Positions 52,443 through 61,953 are shown, numbered from the stretch's first letter. The stretch: DNA of 64,000 nucleotides from Pseudomonas cerasi (GCF_900074915.1 NZ_LT222319.1:4745001-4809000); one strand, 5' to 3'. Notes: generated by a model not told the origin, from the letters alone. Made by a program: numbers and translations.

Positions 52443-53432
52443 ATGATTAAACCGCTTCTGGTCCTGTTGTTGAGCACTGCCTTCGTGAGCCTCGGGGCGC
52501 ATGCCGAGGATCAAGCGGTCAATTCCATCAGCCCGGATCGCCTCGCCATCAATGGCGCTGAGGCGACTCTGGGGTTGAGCCAGGAGTGGGTACACCCCAA
52601 ACCGAAGATCGAGCGCGTAGTGATCGTCCTGCACGGTCGCCTGCGCAATGCGCAAACCTACCTGCGCAGCATCGAACGTGCGGCCAACCAGTCCAGAGAG
52701 CGCAGCAAGACCCTGCTGATCGCCCCGCAATTTCTGGATGAAAAGGATATCGTCGCGCACCACCTGCCGGACTCTATCCTGCGCTGGCGCCAGAACAGCT
52801 GGATGGAAGGTGCCACCTCCACCGATCCCAAGCCGGTCAGCTCGTTTCTGGTGCTGGACCACATCCTCAAGCGCCTGAGCGACAGCAAGCTGTTCCCCAA
52901 CCTGAAGGAAATCGTCATTGCCGGGCACTCCGGTGGTGCCCAGGTGGTCCAGCGCTACGCGATGATCGGCGGCAAGGAAGACGCCTTGCTGCAACGTGAA
53001 GGCGTGAAGCTGCGCTACGTGATCGCCAATCCGTCGTCCTACGCTTATTTCGACGCGGAACGACCTGAGCCGGTAACCGCGCAGAGCTGCCCGAACTTCA
53101 ACGACTGGAAATACGGCCTCAACAAGATGCCGTTCTACTCGGGCAAGGAAAAGCCGGCTGACATCGAGAAGAATTACGTGAAGCGCGACATCACTTACCT
53201 GATGGGCGAGCTGGACACCGACCGCAACCACCCGGCGCTGGACAAGACCTGTGCCGCAGAAGCGCAAGGTCCCTACCGCCTGATTCGCGGACAAAACTAC
53301 TTCAACTATCTGCAGAAGCGTCACCCGGAAGGGCTGAACCAGCGTCTGGTGATCGTGCCGAAAGTCGGCCACAACGGCGACGGGATCTTCACTTCACCGG
53401 AAGGTCAGGCGGTGCTGTTCAAGCCGTTTTGA
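52443..53432 (+). CDS. secreted alpha/beta hydrolase-like protein
   Basis: 329 aa from ATG 52443. Signal peptide MIKPLLVLLLSTAFVSLGAHA is followed by EDQAV. The alpha/beta-hydrolase nucleophile elbow GHSGG has Ser163; VVIVLHGRLRNAQTY is the oxyanion-hole HG region; VGHNGDGIF near the C-terminus supplies a plausible catalytic His. Two cysteines (AQSCPNF and DKTCAAE) may pair in the periplasm. The frame is open back to 52290, inside the upstream gene, but only this start gives the signal peptide. Substrate unknown; similar proteins are described only as PHB-depolymerase-like or esterase-like. Confidence 0.85.
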   Translation: MIKPLLVLLLSTAFVSLGAHAEDQAVNSISPDRLAINGAEATLGLSQEWVHPKPKIERVVIVLHGRLRNAQTYLRSIERAANQSRERSKTLLIAPQFLDEKDIVAHHLPDSILRWRQNSWMEGATSTDPKPVSSFLVLDHILKRLSDSKLFPNLKEIVIAGHSGGAQVVQRYAMIGGKEDALLQREGVKLRYVIANPSSYAYFDAERPEPVTAQSCPNFNDWKYGLNKMPFYSGKEKPADIEKNYVKRDITYLMGELDTDRNHPALDKTCAAEAQGPYRLIRGQNYFNYLQKRHPEGLNQRLVIVPKVGHNGDGIFTSPEGQAVLFKPF

Positions 53433-53445
53433 GTGATAGGGATAT

Positions 53446-53655
53446 AACTATCGTCCCCACGCTCCGCGTTCAACGCTACATACAAGTCCGCTTTTGGCCG
53501 GAGGCCGTGGGAGCGAACTTGTTCGCGAAAGGGTCAACATAATCGTCGAAAATGCATCGACTGAAATACCGTCTTCGCGAGCAATGCGGATCGCCGCCCC
53601 GGTCGCTCCCACAAAGACTTGTGGATAACGGTGAGCGCTCCGCATTGGCACGGTA
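53446..53655. repeat. intergenic repeat island with a REP pair
   Basis: Combines the short-unit family (ACTATCGTCCCCACGCTCCG, GCTCCGCATTGGCACGGTAG) with an inverted REP pair: GTGGGAGCGAACTTGTTCGC at 53507-53529 and an opposed copy, TTCGCGAG...CGGTCGCTCCCAC, at 53573-53611. It lies between convergent genes. Confidence 0.75.
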
Positions 53656-53666
53656 GGCAGCTCAGA

Positions 53667-54257
53667 TCACCTCAGCATCCCGCGCAGCACTGTGCAATCC
53701 TCCGCATGCCAGTCAGTCAGCTCCGGCCAGGGGTTGTCCTTCAGGTTGACCAGAACAGTCTTGGCGCCCGCCGCACGGCCGCAGTTCAGGTCATGCATGT
53801 AGTCGCCGATCATGACCATCTGCTTCGGCTCGACACTCCAGCGAGTGGCCAGTTTCAGCAAACCTGCCGGGTCCGGTTTGGGGGTTGCCTCGTCGCGGCC
53901 CAGGACATCCTCGACGGCAAAGCAGTCATCCAGGCCGATAGCCTTCAAGGTGATATACGCCAGCTCCTGAGCGTTACGGGTGAGTATGCCCAGTCGATAA
54001 CCGCGCGCCGATAACTCACGAACCAGCTCGACCGCGCCCTCGGCAGGCTGCGAAGCCAGCGCCAGCTCGCGTTCATGCTCCAGCAGCCAGGCGTGCTTGG
54101 CCGCCGATTCCTCAGCAGGCAACGCAGCAAGATGCCCGAGAATGTCATCGTCCTGAGGGATGCCCAATTCACGTTTGATGGCCGGGAAGTCGTGGATAGG
54201 GACGGTCAAGGTACCGTCCATGTCGAACACCCAGTGCCGTATACCTTCGAGTGTCAT
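53667..54257 (-). CDS. HAD-superfamily hydrolase (phosphoglycolate phosphatase-like)
   Basis: 196 aa from ATG 54257 (MTLEGIRHWVFDMDGTLTVP). HAD motif I DMDGTLT with nucleophile Asp13, motif II ILTRNAQEL, motif III lysine in PKPDPAGLL and motif IV GDYMHDLNCG. A small helical cap lies between motifs I and II, as in subfamily IA enzymes. The start overlaps the tesB stop by four bases (coupled translation). Substrate unknown; a small phosphomonoester is likely. Confidence 0.93.
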   Translation of the reverse strand: MTLEGIRHWVFDMDGTLTVPIHDFPAIKRELGIPQDDDILGHLAALPAEESAAKHAWLLEHERELALASQPAEGAVELVRELSARGYRLGILTRNAQELAYITLKAIGLDDCFAVEDVLGRDEATPKPDPAGLLKLATRWSVEPKQMVMIGDYMHDLNCGRAAGAKTVLVNLKDNPWPELTDWHAEDCTVLRGMLR

Positions 54258-55123
54258 GCCCAATCCTTACGATGGCGGATCAGCCCTTCCTGACTGACCG
54301 ATGCGACCAGTTGCCCGGCGCGGTTGAAGATACTGCCGCGCGAGAAGCCGCGCGAGTTGCCTGCCCAGGGGCTGTCCATCGCGTAGAGCAGCCAGTCATC
54401 GGTGCGCAGGTCGTTGTGAAACCACAGCGAATGGTCAAGGCTGGCAACCTGCATATCGCGCTGCCAGACCGTCTTGCCATGTGGCAGCAGCGACGTAGTC
54501 AGCAAGTTGAAGTCGGAGGCATAGGCGAGCATGTAACGATGCAGTGCCTGCACGTCCGGGAGGCTGCCATCGGCGCGGAACCACACGTACTTCACGGGCT
54601 CGCCGGGCTTGGGATCGTACGGATCCTCGGAGGTCACCGGACGGAACTGGATCGGTTTGGGACGCAGAAACTTGTCGTGCATCGCTTCAGGGATCAGGTG
54701 TGCGCGGCGGGTCAGCAACTCGAGCTCGGACGGCAGGTTTTCCGGACCGACAATCTGCGGCATCGGTGCCTGATGCTCGAAGCCCTCTTCATCGTACTGA
54801 AACGACGCGCTGCAAGTGAAGATCGGCTTGCCCTTCTGGATGGCAGTGACGCGGCGCGTGCTGAAACTGCCGCCGTCACGTACGCGATCCACCTGATAGA
54901 CCACCGGCAAACCGGCATCGCCGGGACGCAGAAAGTAGCCGTGCAGCGAGTGAACATGACGGTCCTCTTCAACCGTCTGACTGGCGGCAGACAGCGACTG
55001 ACCCAGCACCTGACCACCAAACAACTGGCGAAAGCCCAGATCCTGGCTATGCCCGCGGAACAGGTTTTCTTCAATGGCTTCCAGCGTCAGCAGCTCAACC
55101 AGATCATCCAGCACTTGGCTCAT
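54254..55123 (-). CDS. tesB: acyl-CoA thioesterase II
   Basis: 289 aa from ATG 55123 (MSQVLDDLVELLTLEAIEEN). Double hot-dog fold. The N-terminal half has FRGHSQDLGFRQLFGGQVLGQ and VHSLHGYFLRPGD; the C-terminal half has the catalytic-region ASLDHSLWFHNDLRTDDWLL, with the Asp of the TesB triad in ASLDHS, and FSRGSIFNRAGQLVASVSQE. It hydrolyses medium- and long-chain acyl-CoA to free acid and CoA in the cytoplasm. Upstream gene of the HAD phosphatase pair. Confidence 0.95.
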   Translation of the reverse strand: MSQVLDDLVELLTLEAIEENLFRGHSQDLGFRQLFGGQVLGQSLSAASQTVEEDRHVHSLHGYFLRPGDAGLPVVYQVDRVRDGGSFSTRRVTAIQKGKPIFTCSASFQYDEEGFEHQAPMPQIVGPENLPSELELLTRRAHLIPEAMHDKFLRPKPIQFRPVTSEDPYDPKPGEPVKYVWFRADGSLPDVQALHRYMLAYASDFNLLTTSLLPHGKTVWQRDMQVASLDHSLWFHNDLRTDDWLLYAMDSPWAGNSRGFSRGSIFNRAGQLVASVSQEGLIRHRKDWA

Positions 55124-55262
55124 TCTCATTCCTCTCATACATCGACTTTGCACTGGTACGGCAACGGCAGTCGCTGCATTTTCCGACAGGCCTCAAGCCC
55201 ATCCCACTGGAATGGAATGATACAGATTTAAAATGGTTGGCTTAATTCAATCTACACCCTGA

Positions 55263-55832
55263 TCAAGGCTTCAGCGTCTTGAGCCACTGCTCATGACTGA
55301 TCCGGTACAGCACGTGCGGCTTGAGCGGGTGGCCGTCCTCCAGATTGGGGTGATCGAAGTTGCCGGACTCATCCTGCTGCATACCGATTGCCTGCATGAC
55401 CTTTTGCGACGGCTGATTATTGACCGCGGTAAACGACACGATCTCCTTCAGCTCCAGGCGTTCGAAACCACAGCCCAGCGCGGTCCAGGCCGCCTCGCTG
55501 GCAAAGCCCAGGCCCCAGTGGTCATAAGCCAGCCGCCAACCGATTTCCACAGCGGGCGTAAAAGGTGCCTTGAAACCCACGACATGCAGCCCGGTAAAAC
55601 CGATGAATTCGCCGGTATCCTTGCGCTCCAGCGCCCAGAACCCGAAGCCCAGCTCGGCAAAATGACCACGCAACCGTCCGATCATGGCAGCACTTTCAAG
55701 ACGGCTAAGGGGTTGCGGAAAATAGCGCATGACACGAAGGTCCGCACACATGTCGGCGAACGCTGGCAAGTCATCGTCACGCCACTGCCGCATCAGCAGT
55801 CGGGCGCTATCAAGCTTGAGTATCGGTTCCAT
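55263..55832 (-). CDS. GNAT N-acetyltransferase (RimJ-like)
   Basis: 189 aa, start placed at ATG 55832 (MEPILKLDSARLLMRQWRDD) because GGGGGAA precedes it; an ATG eight codons upstream is weaker. Fold markers of Acetyltransf_3: LRVMRYFPQPLSRLESAAMI, VEIGWRLAYDHWGLGFASEA (acetyl-CoA-binding region) and FTAVNNQPSQKVMQAIGM. Family members acetylate N-termini of ribosomal proteins or small amines. Divergent from the HDAC-like gene; its acceptor is unknown. Confidence 0.9.
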   Translation of the reverse strand: MEPILKLDSARLLMRQWRDDDLPAFADMCADLRVMRYFPQPLSRLESAAMIGRLRGHFAELGFGFWALERKDTGEFIGFTGLHVVGFKAPFTPAVEIGWRLAYDHWGLGFASEAAWTALGCGFERLELKEIVSFTAVNNQPSQKVMQAIGMQQDESGNFDHPNLEDGHPLKPHVLYRISHEQWLKTLKP

Positions 55833-55952
55833 CGATTCCCCCGTGTAAAGAGACATGAGTGGGCGTCAGTGCGGGTATCCACTGCGCCACACAACTGGGC
55901 GTGCGGATACTTTACTGGCACTATCGGGCTTCGGCCCTTCAACGGACGCAAA

Positions 55953-56870
55953 ATGTCCCTACCGCTTATCTACCACGAAGACTACAGCCCGGATTTCCCG
56001 GCGGATCATCGCTTCCCGATGGACAAGTTTCGTTTGTTGCGCGATTACTTGATCGACAGCGGCCTGACCAGTGACGTTCAATTAATGCGTCCCGAGTTGT
56101 GCCCGGCGGACATTCTGGCGCTGGCTCACGATCCTTCCTACATTAACCGCTACCTTGACGGCGATCTGTCGCGCGAAGACCAGCGACGTCTCGGGCTGCC
56201 GTGGAGCGAGGCTCTGGCACGCCGAACCATCCGTGCGGTGGGCGGCTCACTGCTGACTGTCGAGCAGGCTCTCAAGCATGGTCTGGCCTGCCATCTGGCG
56301 GGCGGCACGCACCATGCGCACTATGACTACCCGGCGGGTTTCTGCATTTTCAATGACCTGGCGGTGATCAGTCAGTTCCTGCTGCAAAGCGGCCGCGTGG
56401 ACAAGGTGCTGATCTTCGACTGCGATGTGCATCAGGGTGACGGCACGGCGCGCATTCTGGCTGATACCGAGGACGCCATTACCGTCTCGCTGCACTGCGA
56501 AAAGAACTTCCCGGCACGCAAGGCGCAGAGCGACTGGGACATCCCGCTGCCGATGGGCATGGGCGACGCCGATTACCTCAACGTGGTCGACGACCTGCTC
56601 AACTACCTGCTGCCGTTCTACAAGCCGGACCTGGTGCTGTATGACGCAGGGGTCGATGTCCACAAGGATGATGCGCTGGGTTATCTGCAGCTCACCGATC
56701 AGGGGCTGGCCAATCGCGACGAAGCGGTGCTGCGTCATTGTCTGGGCCGCGACATTCCGGTCATGGGCGTGATTGGCGGTGGCTACAGCAAGGACCGCCG
56801 GGCACTGGCAAGACGCCACGGGATTCTCCACCACAGTGCACAACGGGTCTGGAACGACATGGGCTTGTGA
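55953..56870 (+). CDS. histone deacetylase-family protein (class IV-like deacylase)
   Basis: 305 aa from ATG 55953 (MSLPLIYHEDYSPDFPADHR). Zinc hydrolase motifs of the arginase/deacetylase fold: AGGTHHAHYDYPAGFCIFND with the HH pair, DCDVHQGDGTA (zinc-ligand Asp and His) and LYDAGVDVHKDDALGYL. Bacterial members deacetylate small amides or lysine residues. The ribosome binding site is weak (GGACGC). Followed after about 106 bases by a flavoprotein gene in the same direction. Confidence 0.92.
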   Translation: MSLPLIYHEDYSPDFPADHRFPMDKFRLLRDYLIDSGLTSDVQLMRPELCPADILALAHDPSYINRYLDGDLSREDQRRLGLPWSEALARRTIRAVGGSLLTVEQALKHGLACHLAGGTHHAHYDYPAGFCIFNDLAVISQFLLQSGRVDKVLIFDCDVHQGDGTARILADTEDAITVSLHCEKNFPARKAQSDWDIPLPMGMGDADYLNVVDDLLNYLLPFYKPDLVLYDAGVDVHKDDALGYLQLTDQGLANRDEAVLRHCLGRDIPVMGVIGGGYSKDRRALARRHGILHHSAQRVWNDMGL

Positions 56871-56976
56871 CCCTGCTCGGTACTTCGCTTGAGTCGCAGG
56901 CCATGACGTGCGCCACACCTTGAAAGAGCGCTCGGGTAGAATGCCCCACCCCTCTGCTATCGATATTTCGCTGACC

Positions 56977-58215
56977 ATGACCGACCTCGCCCCCTCCGCT
57001 GCCCGAACCGTCGCCATCATCGGAGGCGGCCCTGCAGGGTTGATGGCAGCAGAAGTATTGAGCCAGGCCGGGCTGAAGGTCGATCTGTACGACGCCATGC
57101 CGTCGGTTGGGCGCAAGTTTCTGCTCGCCGGGGTGGGCGGTATGAATATCACCCACTCCGAGCCCTACCCGGCGTTTCTGGCACGCTATGCCGAACGTTC
57201 GCCGATGATCGCACCGCTGTTGCGCGGCTTTGACGCTGATGCCCTGTGCCAGTGGATTCATGCGCTGGGTATCGAGACCTTTGTCGGCAGCTCGGGGCGC
57301 GTGTTTCCCACAGACATGAAAGCCGCCCCCCTGCTACGCGCCTGGCTCAAGCGGCTGCGTGATGCGGGCGTCACGATTCACACGCGGCATCGCTGGTTAG
57401 GCTGGAAGGCTGATGGCAGCCTGCGCATCACTCATGCTGACGATGAACTGGCAATCAAACCTGCAGCCACGTTGCTGGCGCTGGGCGGTGCCAGTTGGGC
57501 GCGGCTGGGGTCTGACGGGGCCTGGCTGCCATGGCTGCAAGCACAGCAGGTCGAGGTTGCGCCTTTGCAGGCCGCCAACTGTGGTTTCGAGGTGAACGCC
57601 TGGAGCGACCTGCTGCGCGACAAGTTTGCCGGTGCGCCGCTGAAGAATATTGCGATGGGCCTGCATGGCCAGGCTCTGCGCCTGGGCGAATGCGTGCTGA
57701 CTGCGACGGGTGTCGAAGGCAGCCTGGTGTATGCGCTGTCGGCGCAGATTCGTGAACAAATCAACCTGCACGGCTCAGCGGTTGTGGATATCGATCTGCT
57801 GCCCGGCAAAACGCTGTCGGACATTCACAAAGCCCTGAACAAACCGCGCGGCTCGCGCTCGATGTCCAAGCATTTGCACAGCCAATTGGGGCTGGACGGC
57901 GCGAAGGCAACGCTGCTGCGCGAGCTTGCGCCTCGTGAAGCGTTTGCCGATCCGCTGTTGCTGAGCGAGGCGATCAAGGCGTTGCCACTGCCCCTGATCA
58001 AACCACGCCCCATCGATGAGGCCATCAGCACCGCAGGGGGCGTCACCTTCGAGGCCATGGACGAACGTCTGATGCTCAGGCAATTGCCAGGCGTATTCTG
58101 CGCCGGTGAAATGCTCGACTGGGAAGCGCCAACCGGCGGCTACCTGCTGACCGCCTGCTTCACCAGCGGCCGCGCTGCCGGGCTGGGGATGGTGGAGTGG
58201 CTGAACTCACAGTGA
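56977..58215 (+). CDS. TIGR03862-type NAD(P)/FAD-dependent oxidoreductase (HI0933/BaiN-like)
   Basis: 412 aa from ATG 56977 (MTDLAPSAARTVAIIGGGPA). The dinucleotide-binding IIGGGPAGLMAAEVLSQAGL begins near residue 13; GRKFLLAGVGGMNITHSEPY is the HI0933-family signature; the C-terminal FAD segment is GVFCAGEMLDWEAPTGGYLL. Some homologues reduce unsaturated ketones, but most have no assigned substrate. An upstream in-frame ATG at 56941 is possible. Confidence 0.9.
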   Translation: MTDLAPSAARTVAIIGGGPAGLMAAEVLSQAGLKVDLYDAMPSVGRKFLLAGVGGMNITHSEPYPAFLARYAERSPMIAPLLRGFDADALCQWIHALGIETFVGSSGRVFPTDMKAAPLLRAWLKRLRDAGVTIHTRHRWLGWKADGSLRITHADDELAIKPAATLLALGGASWARLGSDGAWLPWLQAQQVEVAPLQAANCGFEVNAWSDLLRDKFAGAPLKNIAMGLHGQALRLGECVLTATGVEGSLVYALSAQIREQINLHGSAVVDIDLLPGKTLSDIHKALNKPRGSRSMSKHLHSQLGLDGAKATLLRELAPREAFADPLLLSEAIKALPLPLIKPRPIDEAISTAGGVTFEAMDERLMLRQLPGVFCAGEMLDWEAPTGGYLLTACFTSGRAAGLGMVEWLNSQ

Positions 58216-58261
58216 TTCCTGTGCATATGCTCTGCGCTCAGCGTTATACATAAATCCTTCT

Positions 58262-58367
58262 GTGGGAGCGAGCTTGCTCACGAAGACGATGGTCCTGCCG
58301 CCCTACTTCCAAAGTCTGTCATGGCCTCTTAGGGAGCAAGCAAAGCGTCGCCCGGTTCGCTCTCACA
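58262..58367. repeat. REP-type inverted pair
   Basis: GTGGGAGCGAGCTTGCTCAC at 58262-58284 faces a diverged opposed copy (GAGCAAGCAAAGCGTCGCCCGGTTCGCTCTCAC) at 58333-58367. This matches the Pseudomonas REP consensus. It lies between convergent genes, a usual REP location. Confidence 0.7.
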
Positions 58368-58375
58368 TGTGTATA

Positions 58376-59704
58376 TCAAGGCTTCTTCTTGCGCGGGCCG
58401 GTGTTGAAGACCGGGACTTTACGTACCGGTTTGACCACCGGCGCAGGCTCGGACTCGCCGCTGTCGACCCATTTGCCCAGGTTGCGCTTGCTGCCCGACA
58501 CTTTGGGTTTTTTCGGTTTCTTGGGCTTTTTCAGGATCTGGCCGCTGGCATCCGTACTCGGCACGCGATGCTCCGGTTCGAAGTCCTGCTCTTCCTTACG
58601 CTCCAGGGTCTGGCGGGTCAGCACTTCGATGGCTGACAGCAACTCGACCTCATCGGCACACACCAGCGAAATCGCCTCGCCCGTCAGCCCCGCACGGCCG
58701 GTGCGGCCAATACGGTGAATGTAATCCTCGGCCACGATCGGCAGGTCCAGGTTGACCACAGTCGGCAGGTCATCGATGTCCAGACCGCGCGCCGCCACGT
58801 CGGTGGCCACCAGAATCTTCACTTCGTTGCTCTTGAAGCGGTCCAGCGCACGCTGGCGGGTGGCCTGCGGCTTGTCGCCGTGAATACCGTCGGCGTTCAT
58901 GCCCAGCGCCTGCAAGCGATCCACCAGTTGATCGACGCCAACCCGGGTCTTGGCGAACACCAGCACCTGACCCCAGCGATGTTTCTTCATCAGATGGATG
59001 AACAGATCCGCCTTGCGTTTCTTGTCGACGGTCACGACCCACTGCTTGACCGAAGACGCCGCGACGTTGCGCGGGCTGACTTCGATGGTCAGCGGGTCAT
59101 TGAGCATCTGCGCGGCCAGCAGACGAATCTCGTCGGAGAACGTCGCAGAGAACAGCAGGGTCTGGCGCTGCTTGGGCAGCACGGCATAGATACCGCGCAA
59201 TTCCTCGGCAAAGCCCAGGTCGAGCATACGGTCAGCTTCATCGAGGATCAGCGTCTGCAACTGGGAGAACTTGACCGCGTTCTGACGATGCAGATCGAGC
59301 AAGCGACCGGGGGTCGCGACCAGCACGTCCACGCCCCTGCGCAGCTTCATCATCTGCGGGTTGATGCTCACGCCGCCGTAAGCCGCGTAGGTGGTCAGCG
59401 GCAGGTGCTCGGCGTACTGACGAATACTTTCGTGAACCTGATCGGCCAGCTCACGGGTCGGCGCCAGCACCAGCGCGCGAATTGAGTTGGGAGCGACTTT
59501 CGGGCCTTCCATGGTCAGCCGTTGCAGCAGCGGCAGAGCAAAACCTGCGGTCTTGCCGGTGCCGGTCTGCGCAGCTGCCATCAGATCGCGGCCCGCCAGT
59601 ACCGGAGGAATTGCCTGGGTCTGTACAGGCGTCGGAGTCTGGTAACCGAGCGCTTCGAGGGCGCGCAGCAAGGGTTCGATCAGGCCGAGAGAGGCGAATG
59701 TCAT
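58376..59704 (-). CDS. rhlE: DEAD-box RNA helicase RhlE
   Basis: 442 aa from ATG 59704 (MTFASLGLIEPLLRALEALG). Q motif YQTPTPVQTQAIP, Walker A AQTGTGKT, PTRELADQ, TPGRLLDL, DEAD in LILDEADRMLDLGF, SAT in LLFSATFSDE, and C-domain motifs VLVFAKTRVGVDQL, ATDVAARGLDID and HRIGRTGRAG. The tail is basic (KKPKKPKKPK and a final RKKK), as in RhlE proteins acting on structured RNA. It is involved in ribosome assembly and RNA decay. Its 3' end meets the REP pair. Confidence 0.95.
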   Translation of the reverse strand: MTFASLGLIEPLLRALEALGYQTPTPVQTQAIPPVLAGRDLMAAAQTGTGKTAGFALPLLQRLTMEGPKVAPNSIRALVLAPTRELADQVHESIRQYAEHLPLTTYAAYGGVSINPQMMKLRRGVDVLVATPGRLLDLHRQNAVKFSQLQTLILDEADRMLDLGFAEELRGIYAVLPKQRQTLLFSATFSDEIRLLAAQMLNDPLTIEVSPRNVAASSVKQWVVTVDKKRKADLFIHLMKKHRWGQVLVFAKTRVGVDQLVDRLQALGMNADGIHGDKPQATRQRALDRFKSNEVKILVATDVAARGLDIDDLPTVVNLDLPIVAEDYIHRIGRTGRAGLTGEAISLVCADEVELLSAIEVLTRQTLERKEEQDFEPEHRVPSTDASGQILKKPKKPKKPKVSGSKRNLGKWVDSGESEPAPVVKPVRKVPVFNTGPRKKKP

Positions 59705-59766
59705 GGTAATACCGTAGGAAAGATTCAACGCAAGGCGCGCAGTTTAACCTGTCCGGCGCGCCTCGG

Positions 59767-60681
59767 TTAGCTTGTGCGTGTCGATACGACCTCTTGCGGC
59801 GGCGACCTGCGCCATTGCGGCAGGCCAATCAGCACGACGGCGCTGATGATCACCACCATGGCCATGCACTCTTCGACACCGATCGTTTCGCCAGCGAACA
59901 CCACGCCGAGCATCACTGCCACGGCCGGGTTGACGTAGGCGTAGCTGGTCGCCGCAGCCGGGCGCACGTTCTTGAGCAAGTACATATAAGCGCTGAACGC
60001 GACGATAGAGCCGAACACCACCAGATACAGCAGCGCACCCCAGCCCGCCGCCGTCGGCATATGCGCCAGACGCTCGCCACTCAAGGCACTGCCGATCAGC
60101 AGCGTCGCTCCCGCCGTGATCATTTCCGCCGCACTGGCCATCGGGCCTTTCGGCAACGGCAGGTGCTTGCTCAGCACCGAACCGAACGCCCAGGCTGCGG
60201 CGGCAAAGATCACCACGGCGGCGCCATAAGGGCTGGCCTGCAAATTGGAGCCGAGGTTTAGCAGGCCGATGCCGATCAGGCCCAGCACGATGCCCGCCCA
60301 CTCAAGGTTAGTGGTGCGATTGCCCCAGAACAGGCCGAACAGCAGGGTAAACAGCGGCATGGTCGCCACCGCCAGTGCTGCAACGCCTGATGCAACGCCA
60401 GCGTGTTCAGCCAGGGTCACACCGCCGTTACCGCAGGCCAGCAGCAGGAAGCCGATCACGAACGCGGCTTTCCACTCGCGCCAGGTCGGCGCGGGCACGC
60501 CGCGAAACCGCAGAAAGCCATACATCAGGCAGCCGGCAATCAGAAAGCGCACACCCGCCATCATCAACGGTGGCCATGACTCCACACCAATGCGGATCAC
60601 CAGATAGGTAGAACCCCAGATCAGGTACAAGGCCAGAAAGGCACCGATGAGCAAAGGTGAAACACGAACGGACTGAGGCAT
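59767..60681 (-). CDS. EamA/DMT-superfamily exporter (YedA-like)
   Basis: 304 aa, beginning MPQSVRVSPLLIGAFLALYL. About ten membrane helices arranged as two EamA repeats; LIWGSTYLVIRIGVESWPPL and VRFLIAGCLMYGFL open the first, and AAAAWAFGSVLSKHLPLPKG opens the second. YedA-type proteins export amino acids or drugs. An Lrp/AsnC regulator gene is divergently arranged 167 bases away, suggesting amino-acid export control. Substrate not determinable. Confidence 0.9.
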   Translation of the reverse strand: MPQSVRVSPLLIGAFLALYLIWGSTYLVIRIGVESWPPLMMAGVRFLIAGCLMYGFLRFRGVPAPTWREWKAAFVIGFLLLACGNGGVTLAEHAGVASGVAALAVATMPLFTLLFGLFWGNRTTNLEWAGIVLGLIGIGLLNLGSNLQASPYGAAVVIFAAAAWAFGSVLSKHLPLPKGPMASAAEMITAGATLLIGSALSGERLAHMPTAAGWGALLYLVVFGSIVAFSAYMYLLKNVRPAAATSYAYVNPAVAVMLGVVFAGETIGVEECMAMVVIISAVVLIGLPQWRRSPPQEVVSTRTS

Positions 60682-60848
60682 GGCAAGGCCCTGGGATCAT
60701 TGTTATGGTTGACCTATTGTATGAAGGCCTAAGGCAGATATTAAGCAGGCAAACCTGTTTAAACCGCGCTGAAACTTACGATTCAATGCTTGTAAGACCT
60801 GCTTTCCTTTTATTTTAAAATTGCCCACCGCACGGTACGAGGCACGCC
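60682..60848. promoter_or_regulatory. divergent promoter region of the DMT exporter and Lrp-type regulator
   Basis: A 167-base A/T-rich divergent gap. TTGTTATGG and TATTGTATGA stretches near 60700-60722 could be exporter promoter elements. An Lrp-type operator is expected here but no clear palindrome stands out. Confidence 0.35.
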
Positions 60849-61316
60849 ATGACCCTGGATAAATACGATCGGATTCTGCTCGATGAGCTGCTGAAAAATG
60901 GCCGGGCGTCTTTTGCGCAGTTGGCGAAGCTGGTCAATCTGTCCGCGCCCGCCGTCGCGGAAAGGGTCGCCAAGCTGGAAGCCAGCGGGGTAATTACCGG
61001 TTACGAGGCCAAGGTTGACCTGTCGAAAGTCGGCTTGCCGATTCAGTGCCTGATCGAGTTGCGCATGGGCAGTCACGGCAATCAGCAGGCGTATAAGGAA
61101 CTGTGGAAAGTCCCCGAACTGATCCAGTGCTACCGGGTGACGGGCGACCCATGTGTGATCATGCGCGCGGCGGTCGATTCGATGCCGCACCTGGAAGACC
61201 TGATCAACCGGATCGCCAAGTTTGGCTTTAGCAAGACATCAATCGTGCTGTCGACAGCCGTGGAACGCAGCCTGCCGGCCGATTACTTGATCAGCAATGG
61301 CAAGCAGGAGCACTGA
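60849..61316 (+). CDS. Lrp/AsnC-family transcriptional regulator
   Basis: 155 aa (MTLDKYDRILLDELLKNGRA). N-terminal winged HTH with SFAQLAKLVNLSAPAVAERV, linker, then the RAM/AsnC ligand-binding domain (YRVTGDPCVIMRAAVDSMP) with the GDPC variant of the usual effector-site GDYD motif. It is divergent from the EamA exporter, a common pairing in which the regulator senses an amino acid and controls the exporter. ATG 60849 is preceded by GAGGCACGCC. Effector not known. Confidence 0.95.
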   Translation: MTLDKYDRILLDELLKNGRASFAQLAKLVNLSAPAVAERVAKLEASGVITGYEAKVDLSKVGLPIQCLIELRMGSHGNQQAYKELWKVPELIQCYRVTGDPCVIMRAAVDSMPHLEDLINRIAKFGFSKTSIVLSTAVERSLPADYLISNGKQEH

Positions 61317-61320
61317 CAGG

Positions 61321-61935
61321 TCAGATGCCGCGCTGACGCTTCAGCGTTTCGTTGATCTTCGCGGCGGGGACTTTCTGCAGTGAGCACAGCATCTGGTGAG
61401 AAATGGCAGAGATGCCGTGGGTCTGGCGCAATTCGTTGGTCAGGTGCACGGTCAGATTGGCCGCCATTTCCGCATCGGCCATCGCCCGGTGAGCCTTGCC
61501 GGTGTCGGGCAGGCGCGCATAGCGGGTCAACGTGCCGAGCTTGTGGTTCGGTGCGCCAGGCATCAGACGTCGGGCCAGCAGCAGTGAACAGGCAAAGCTC
61601 TGTTCGCGCGTGCGCTGGATACGTGACAGCTCGTAATCCCAGAACTTCTGGTCGAACGAGGCGTTGTGCGCCACCAGCGGTGTCGAGCCGACGAAATCCG
61701 CCACATCGCCCATCACCCGCTCGGCGCTGGGGGCGGTACGAATCATGTTGTTGCTGATGCCGGTCAACCCTTCGATGAACGCAGGAATACGCACGCCGGC
61801 ATTCATCAAGCTCTGAAAACGCTCGACGATACGCCCCTGCTCCATGATCACCACCGCAATCTCGGTCGCCCGGCAGCTATGGCCTGGGGAGATACCGGTG
61901 GTTTCGAAGTCGATGACTGCAATACGTTCCAACAC
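61321..61935 (-). CDS. DnaQ-like 3'-5' exonuclease
   Basis: 204 aa (MLERIAVIDFETTGISPGHS). DEDDh active site: Asp and Glu in DFETTG, Asp in HNASFD, and His/Asp in HRAMADAE. It lacks tau- and theta-binding extensions of the Pol III epsilon subunit, so it is a stand-alone exonuclease of the PolC/DnaQ superfamily, possibly in repair or RNA trimming. Its 5' end lies 18 bases downstream of the NYN-domain gene's stop, on the same strand, so the pair is probably co-transcribed. Confidence 0.92.
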   Translation of the reverse strand: MLERIAVIDFETTGISPGHSCRATEIAVVIMEQGRIVERFQSLMNAGVRIPAFIEGLTGISNNMIRTAPSAERVMGDVADFVGSTPLVAHNASFDQKFWDYELSRIQRTREQSFACSLLLARRLMPGAPNHKLGTLTRYARLPDTGKAHRAMADAEMAANLTVHLTNELRQTHGISAISHQMLCSLQKVPAAKINETLKRQRGI

Positions 61936-61953
61936 TGGCCTGGCCCTGTAAAT